Shown here in pieces: positions 58,501 to 64,000 of a stretch of 64,000 nucleotides of DNA. The position numbers and the translations under genes were made by a program. The notes below the pieces were generated by a model. That model saw only the letters and a program-made list of their open reading frames with translations. It did no database searches and was not told the origin of the DNA. Each line of letters starts with the position of its first letter. The first letter of the stretch is position 1. This DNA is from Telmatactis stephensoni (taxonomy: Eukaryota; Cnidaria; Anthozoa; Actiniaria; Isophelliidae): NCBI GenBank assembly GCA_029948255.1, contig JALIZF010001796.1:172001-236000 (forward strand), given 5' to 3'.

Positions 58501-61500
58501 ACTTAACCGTAACATAATAAAGACCTTTTTTGACCTTTTTAGAGAATATCTGATTAGTCAATTTGTCTGTCAGCAGCTTAGTGTTTGCCTTTATCCCAAC
58601 ATGCAAAAATATACCAGTTTATTCAACTTTTTATTTCACTATATATCTCAATTGTTTGCTGTAAAGACTTCTACAACGACGTTTTTGACACAATAACAAA
58701 TCGTGTATTTTTTCGGCGTTCATGTTTCAGATGTTTTATCTATTACGTGACCAAACGCATCAGGTCAAATAGAGCCTTGATTCCATGAAAATATATAAAT
58801 AAATTGTCTGGCCAGAATTGTGTTAAAATTCATTACAAAAACGTCTCAAGATCTCTTGAATGCTTGAATGAAAAATATAATTGACTTGCCTCTATATGCG
58901 TTAGTTTAGCAACATGTAGGGTGAGAAATTCGTAGATTTCCAGCTCAAAGGAATTGCTACGAGTCGCGAGAGCTTCAGTTTTCAAGTACTCCATCGGAGT
59001 TCGATATTTGGTCAAAGTATTGGAGATCAAGCTCAAAATAACAGCCCATTCTGAAGCTCTTATAAGTGTCTAGGTACATCTCGAGTTAAAAGCTCCATTT
59101 TCTATTGTCTCACTGCTGGAAAAGCCTGTCTCTGAAAGCAATTTTTTGGGCTGTCCGCCATTTTGCATTCCTAAAGTTCCTGACTGGCGTTCACTTCGAG
59201 GGCCTTCGAAGAGTTCGCACTCGCTCAAAGGTGATGAATGAAGGGCATTGTTTCTTACGCTCTGAACCAATCAGGAGCTTTAACACGTGACCGATTGCGC
59301 AAGAAAGGCCTCTTCTGGCGGAGAAAAGAGAAAAAAAAAAAACATTTGCAGTTTATAACTCGTTCCCGGCCTAAAGGCCTGGGCACGAGTAATAAAAATT
59401 TAAATACATTTTGTTCACTCAGACATATCAAATAAAAACAGTCATCAATCATTTGTGGTACATTGCCATCTAAAGATTGCAGTTAGGATAAAATATGATT
59501 ATGATACTTCATAACAGTTTTTACCAATTTTTAGTTGCAGCTTAGGAAGACGTTTTAGTATTTCTGCTTCCATTTCTTCTTGAGAAAGAAGCTCAAGCTG
59601 TCCACCAGCTGCTATGGCTTCTGTTTCAGAGCAGCAGCCCTAAGTTAAAATTACAATAATTCTGTTACAATGACACAAGACAGAGAAAATGAATACTTTG
59701 AGAGAAAATGAATACTTTGTTTAGAAGAGTACTTTGCTATACAGTTTGTTTACAGGTACTCCACTGTACTCTAACTTACACACTACCACTACACTCTAAT
59801 ATTCTATCATGCATACAAATCTCACTAGTTTGTTTTACTGAGGAAGGAAAACCAGAGGACCTGAGCAATAAACCTCAAGCAAGAGAGCAAATAAACTAAC
59901 AAACTCAATTCCCATCTGGGAACTTGGACCACAGAGGTGACAGGCCAGTGCTCTTTCCACTTGGCCAACCTTGCTTCCCTAAAAAATAATGTAAGATGAT
60001 GCCCTACCTTAAGAGCAAGTTCCACTCCCTTAGGATGCTTGGGAAATCCACCAGGGATATCAGCCTCTGGCGTAGGTGCTCTTTCAAACTCTTTCTGATA
60101 ATTCTGTTAAAAAATGTGGCAGCTTATAAATAAGTAAAACTGCATACACAATAGACTTAGACTATCCTTGACCAGGTACAATGTACCTCATGATTAACAA
60201 TGAAATGTATCTACAGCTGTGCTTGGAAATTCAAGTTCAATGTGATTCAAATATTAAGTCTTCTCTTTCTTTCCAATCCATTTTTTTCTTTTTCCTTCGC
60301 GCATTGTTGATATTTTAAACTAAAACACGATTGCAGCTAAGTGTTCTTTTGTACCTCCAGTTGTTCTTGGTAACTCAATTTCTATGTGATCCAAATAAAT
60401 CACTCTCTCTATTCTATACATGCTTCAACAGCACATATTAAAATATACAATTTATTTTGATTCTGCAGTGTAAATTCTAACAATATAAAGGTGTTTTTTT
60501 TCTCCAAAATAACACTGCAAACCTGTAATGTACAGTATATGGAGACCTTAAAAGAAGTATATAAAAACTAAAATATAAAAACAATATTAAAATATATGAT
60601 TTATTTTGATTCTGCAGTGTAAATTCTAACAATATAAAAGTGTTGGGTTTTTTTTCAAAAATAACACTGCAAACCTGTAATGTACAGTATATGAAGATCT
60701 TAAAAGAAGTATATAAAAAACTAATATAACACACACACACACCCTATTTACAATATTGCAGTGAAAACTCCAGTAGCTACTACCTTGAAATCAGTCAGAT
60801 GCACTGTATGGGCAAGATTGTTTAGGAAGATGGGGGATCCAATGTCAATGCACTAGAGTTCTGAATGTCACATTGTGTCAACAAATAATTGCAATCATTA
60901 CAAATAAAAACCTACCTTCAAGAGCAAGTCAACTCTGATAGCTAGCTGTTTTCTTTCTGATTCTGATAACTCTTCATCTTTACTATGTGTCAATAAATGT
61001 ACATCATATCTTGTCAGCTCTTTTCCTTGTCGCAGACCCTGATTAGCCTGTTAACATTACCACAAATTTTATTCTAATACCTGTAGTAATTAGAGGCATA
61101 CGTCTTACATGTATATATATGCATAAAACAAAGACCAATCAGCTAATTACAGTGAACCAGGTTTGTCAAAAAGATTTCAAGTAGCAGGAGAATGAGCTGG
61201 ATCATAATATATAAAGTAACCAGATATTTGCAAAATTCAGATTGCTTTGTTTCCTTAGTTAACAAACAGCCAAGCATCATTGGAAAGAACAAGCCCTCTG
61301 TATTTTGAATCAGCATGGTTTCCTTGAGAACTATTTATATGGAATCAAAATAAATTTATAAACACATATCCCAAAAATCTGGTAAAAAATCTGTGAAACA
61401 ATTTGGTCAATAAAGGGTTAAGGATGGTGTCTCATATTTGCTAATACAGGGATGCTCCTCTAGAAAGGGTTGGGAATTTGCCATTTTGGGAGTGCTAGAG

Positions 61501-62277
61501 GGTAGAGAATTTGCCACTTTGAGTATGGAAAGGGAAATTAGAATTATGAGGGTTGGGAAAACTACCACTGAATTAAGCCAAACGCTCATATACATATAGC
61601 GGCCTTGGAAATAGTTTTTCAAAATAAAGAAATAACCATTAACTGGAAAGGTAAAAAAATATCTAAAAGGTGTATTACAGTGCTACGCTTCGAACCGTTG
61701 CCACTTCCACAAAGTTTTTGATTAATTTTTGACATCTTTTTGACAACCTTGAATACCGCTAACCAATTAAATATCGTCGCTTCACTTTGATGTTTCGATA
61801 TGATGTACAAACTCCGCCTATCGAGACATCAAAGTGAAGTGCCAGTATATCTAATTGGTTAGCGGTATTCAAAGTTGTCCAAAAGATGTCAAAAAGTAAT
61901 CAAAAACTTTGTGGTAGTGGCAACGGTTCGAGGCACAGCACTGTAACGGGGTTCCTTTTTTCATCAAAGGTATATTAAAGGGGTATAAAGGTTGAGATCG
62001 CAGGTGAAGCATCCCCATACAAAATGGCTGGGAGTGCCCTCTTCCCCCCCCCCCCCCCACCAACCCCCCGGGGTCATTCATTCAGTAATCACAAGTTGAT
62101 TACCTGTGCAAGAGAGAGCCAAGCAGCTGTAGCATCTTTCAAGGCCAGGGTGACTTCCCTGTCCCGCAGGTAATCACCTATCTCTTGAAAGCTACCAACA
62201 GGAGACATCAACTCAGATGAAGCTGTCAAGAATTGAGACTGAACTTGAAGCAGTGAAAGGAAACAAGAACCAAGCAT
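48887..62277 (-). CDS. Uncharacterised protein, at least 1021 aa, 16 exons (5' end uncertain)
   Basis: Exons: 62277-62104, 61047-60916, 60852-60784, 60103-60008, 59639-59525, 58375-58311, 58073-57906, 56629-56538, 56044-55919, 55861-55593, 55365-55120, 54654-54048, 53056-52762, 52464-52343, 52276-52195, 49294-48887. All have GT-AG borders and close in phase into 1021 codons plus stop. I do not recognise the family. Residues 1-360 look globular and mostly helical (DREVTLALKDATAAWLSLAQ, QEEMEAEILKRLPKLQLKI, ENLDQFVTTVLYEACSPVC). The next roughly 55 residues (VFVKSTSIHVEIM, VIPDEFLFSCLSRDL) look like mixed beta structure. The rest is disordered: a basic Ser-rich stretch, PLPPPRPKHW, a Lys/Ser/Asn-rich block, then a Pro/Gln-rich tail. 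No signal peptide or membrane segment. The first listed exon starts with ATG directly after an AG, so a further 5' exon beyond the window is possible. The third exon has a weak acceptor. Confidence 0.75.
49390..49560 (-). mobile_element. SINE fragment (minus), related to 59745-59980
   Basis: It shares CACTGTACTCT, TAATATTCTAT, CTCACTAGTT, TTTTACTGAGG and GAGGACC in the same order with 59745-59980. The tRNA head is missing or eroded here. Confidence 0.55.
50561..50897 (-). mobile_element. tRNA-derived SINE nested in the Penelope-like element
   Basis: On the minus strand the head reads GGCTCAGTTGGTTGAGCGTC (A box) and GGTTCAATTCCC (B box), followed by a body with GGACGTTAAACCG and a tail AACGAAGAACGAAG. 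It interrupts the RT frame exactly between TTTATTGG and ATGGAGATC. Removing it rejoins FIG and MEILKKGS, a normal PLE sequence. Length about 337 bp. Confidence 0.85.
51514..51546 (+). ncRNA. Degenerate hammerhead-like motif at the PLE 3' end
   Basis: TTGATAATGACG, loop, CGTCGAAACGTC: the GACG/CGTC stem II and GAAAC-GTC are kept, but the CUGANGA box reads UUGAUAA. It is probably a decayed ribozyme at the position expected for a PLE. Confidence 0.4.
51985..52078 (-). mobile_element. tRNA-like SINE head
   Basis: The minus strand gives GGTTCCGGGTTCGATTCCCGG (perfect B box) and a weak A box (GTCGTTGAGCGGTGAGAGCG). The flanks GGGAAGCCAGGG are shared with 59905-59985. It does not fold as a clean tRNA because the acceptor ends do not pair. 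Confidence 0.6.
52505..52740. mobile_element. MITEs including a second GCTAGCGACG-family copy
   Basis: At 52590-52737 the ends are CTACGACGAAAGCATCAGCAC and CTTGTGCTTGCGTCGCTAGT, the family of 41655-41785. At 52505-52585 CAGTTGCTCGGGTTAACGC and GGATAACGCACTTCGAG may be a separate short element. Both are in an intron of the uncharacterised gene. Confidence 0.6.
53690..54012 (-). mobile_element. Third copy of the ATACATG/GGAAATTTAGTGC MITE
   Basis: In reverse orientation it shows GCACTAAATTTCC twice, GCACTGCTCTTTAGCCAATCA, TCGAGAAATTTATT and a GCGCGCGC island, matching the first part of 12416-12828. The second, palindromic part of the pair is absent here. Confidence 0.6.
55380..55545. repeat. 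Compound simple repeat (AATT, AAAG, CCAG, AAGG)
   Basis: AATTAATT, AAAGGAAAAG, about ten CCAG units, then AAGG units, in the intron between exons 11 and 10 of the uncharacterised gene. The open frames over it (WLAG repeats) are artefacts. Confidence 0.9.
58429..59390. mobile_element. Possible non-autonomous DNA element with ACTCGTGCCC ends
   Basis: ACTCGTGCCCCGGG at the left is inverted as CCTGGGCACGAGT at the right. The right end also forms a hairpin with ACTCGTTCCCGGCCT. It fills the intron between exons 6 and 5 of the uncharacterised gene and has higher GC than its flanks. No transposase. Confidence 0.4.
59745..59985 (-). mobile_element. Degenerate tRNA-derived SINE
   Basis: TTGGACCACAGAGGTGACAGG and CCAACCTTGCTTCCCT on plus match the tRNA-like head at 51985-52078. 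The rest matches 49390-49560. The three pieces therefore belong to one SINE family. Confidence 0.55.
60430..60730. repeat. Tandem duplication of about 155 bp in an intron
   Basis: Two copies, about 60437-60578 and 60592-60733, of a block with TTTATTTTGATTCTGCAGTG, AATTCTAACAATATAAA, AACACTGCAAACCTGTAATG and AAAAGAAGTATATAAAA. The copies are over 90 percent alike by eye. Confidence 0.9.
61668..61949. mobile_element. Inverted-repeat MITE in the first intron of the uncharacterised gene
   Basis: The left arm GTTGCCACTTCCACAAAG...TACCGCTAACCAATTAAATAT is inverted on the right as ATATCTAATTGGTTAGCGGTA...CTTTGTGGTAGTGGCAAC. Arms are about 125 bp with a loop of about 25 bp around 61800. Confidence 0.8.
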
Positions 62278-63380
62278 CTAAAGAAAACAATTATTATTTA
62301 TATCAAATCAATGTTTAGACCTTGGGCTTGTAGGGTTGTGTAATAATTTCTCCATGGTGGCTACCCTTACATTTTAGTCTTTTTAAATACACACATTTCA
62401 TACACATATGTTCATTTTTGATGAAGAAGGAAAAAGCGGGATGATTTAAGGGATATCATGGTCATAATTATATACTCCCAAATGTATATACCAAATGTTT
62501 TAAGAACAGTTTTATAAATAGATGCATTTTCAAGTCATGTAATATTCAAAGTGTGAGGGTGTAGGGTGGGAAATCATTGAACTTATGTATACATTACATT
62601 AGGTAAGACAACTATTATTTATTTGTTATTTATTTCAATGTTGTAATACAGGCTTGTTTTGTTGCTTGTAATTTTTTAATAAAGACTATTATTATTATTT
62701 TTTTTTTAACTTGGAGATTTGAGGGAAACCTTTGTGGCAAGGGAGAGAACAACACATCAAACAAACTCGATTCATATGTGATTCAATGTCCAAGCCTGAC
62801 TTGAACCCTGACCACAGTGAAGAAGTGCAATTAGTAAATGACCCATTACACCACTTTTGCATTGGATAATGGTAAAGACTTTGATGATTTCTTGTTTTTG
62901 TACTTGTTGGCAGATCAGTGGACTGTCTTGTGATTGGTTGATATATACATATGATATATTTTAATTATCTTTCAGTCAGACACTCTGATTTGTCATCATC
63001 CAAGCAAGATGAACAGAGCTGACAGTGGCAAAAAAATCCATAGAAACATGATTTTGCTAACCAATCACTGTAACAGAGGAGCTTGACTGATCTGCTGAGA
63101 GCAAGAAATCAAGTCTACACCATTCATTGATGAAGACTTCCAATCATTATTGCCATTGAAATACCAAGGCCTTATTATGATAGCTTTATCTGTCCTATGG
63201 TTTTCTGAGTAATGCCAGAAGTCATTGTCTAACACCTGAACTTCATTTTCAGTAAATATTTTAGTAAATAATGTCAATTATTATAATTACAGTACCAACT
63301 AATGCAATCAAGGTAACATTACTAAAACCTGTAAAAACAATTTGGTATTATGTTATTAAAAAACACAAAACCCACAAGAA
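62278..63380. other. No supported exon; SINE-like scrap
   Basis: Upstream flank or first intron of the uncharacterised gene. A 70-residue minus-strand frame at 63065-63277 has no recognisable domain and unclear splice sites. 62720-62860 resembles the SINE family of 59745-59985 (CCTGACTTGAACCCTGACCA). ATT runs lie near 62685. Confidence 0.4.
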
Positions 63381-63850
63381 ATTATCAACATAATGCCTAG
63401 AGTAATTAATCAATAAAAATCAATCATCAATTGGCTAATCAATAAATCCATAATAATCAATAATATTGGTTAATTAATATTGATTAGTACCAGTAATCGA
63501 TGATTAATTGATAGTCGCATGGTGAAGTTCCTTAATTACATCAATTTTTATCAAATTGGTTTTTATCAAACACCATTGATCTTCATCTATTACCATCGAT
63601 TTTTTATAATTATGCTCATCAATAATAACAATTGATGATAATCAATGATAATCGGCTAGTTAATAAAAATCGATGGTAGTCAATGTTAATCAATATATAA
63701 ATCAATGCTAATGGATAATATTAACTGTCATCAATTGGTAATCAATAATCACAAATTGGCTACTCATTGATTAATGATCGATTACCAATATTAATCGATT
63801 AATTGTTATTGATTAATATCAATTTTCATTATTATCGGTTTCATCGATTT
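63380..63850. repeat. ATTGATTA/ATCGATT-word repeat block
   Basis: About 470 bp made almost entirely of variants of AATCAAT, ATCGAT, ATTGATTA and GATAATC on both strands, without a fixed period. It resembles the subterminal part of a word-repeat MITE such as the TTCGATT element at 868-1623. Confidence 0.7.
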
Positions 63851-64000
63851 CATTTTACTCCAGGCGGAATGGCATATGTTTTTAACAAAGACACTCCTAC
63901 AGAAGGTCGCTTCTGACCAGTCGAAAATAAATGACTCTATTTATCATACTGCCCATAGATAAAATTACAACAAACTAAGGAACAAAAAAATTGATAAAAA

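Noticed and set aside
63065..63277. Possible 5' exon of the uncharacterised gene
   Set aside because: No convincing splice sites or phase match to the exon at 62277 and no domain; left unannotated.

Overview
The window is animal nuclear DNA: AT-rich, full of introns and crowded with mobile-element remnants. A cnidarian, most likely a coral or sea anemone, fits best. The reasons are the near-vertebrate-like intron density of COG4, an intronless SoxB-type gene, Penelope-like, L2/CR1-like and tRNA-SINE remnants, and a C18orf63 orthologue. The species call is inference. I built exon models by hand from splice sites, reading phase and remembered family sequences; no alignment was run.

Layout. (1) 1-2214, minus strand: the first two coding exons of an RBM28-like nucleolar RNA-binding protein, apparently carrying a 1-nt frameshift; the rest lies off the left end. 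(2) 2215-2322: a 108-bp divergent promoter. (3) 2323-19359, plus strand: a complete 30-exon COG4 gene (750 aa). Its introns hold two large minisatellites, foldback elements, an antisense LINE with an open reverse-transcriptase frame, other LINE/SINE remnants, and an inverted-dimer Penelope-like element with hammerhead-ribozyme motifs and a 14-bp target duplication. (4) 19360-40941: about 21.5 kb with no gene seen except an intronless SoxB-group transcription factor at 26653-27450 (minus). (5) 40942-47225, minus: a C18orf63 (DUF4708) homologue, 11 exons. (6) 48887-62277, minus: a 16-exon gene for a protein of at least 1021 aa that I do not recognise; its last intron holds a decayed Penelope-like element with a SINE inserted in it. 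(7) 62278-64000: no supported exon, ending in an ATTGATTA-type AT-rich repeat block.

The genes do not form one pathway. COG4 acts in retrograde Golgi tethering, RBM28 in ribosome biogenesis and Sox in transcriptional control; the other two products are poorly characterised. The most unusual sequence is in the repeats: the inverted PLE dimer, several near-perfect long palindromes, and a LINE whose 5' end appears to supply a COG4 splice acceptor.
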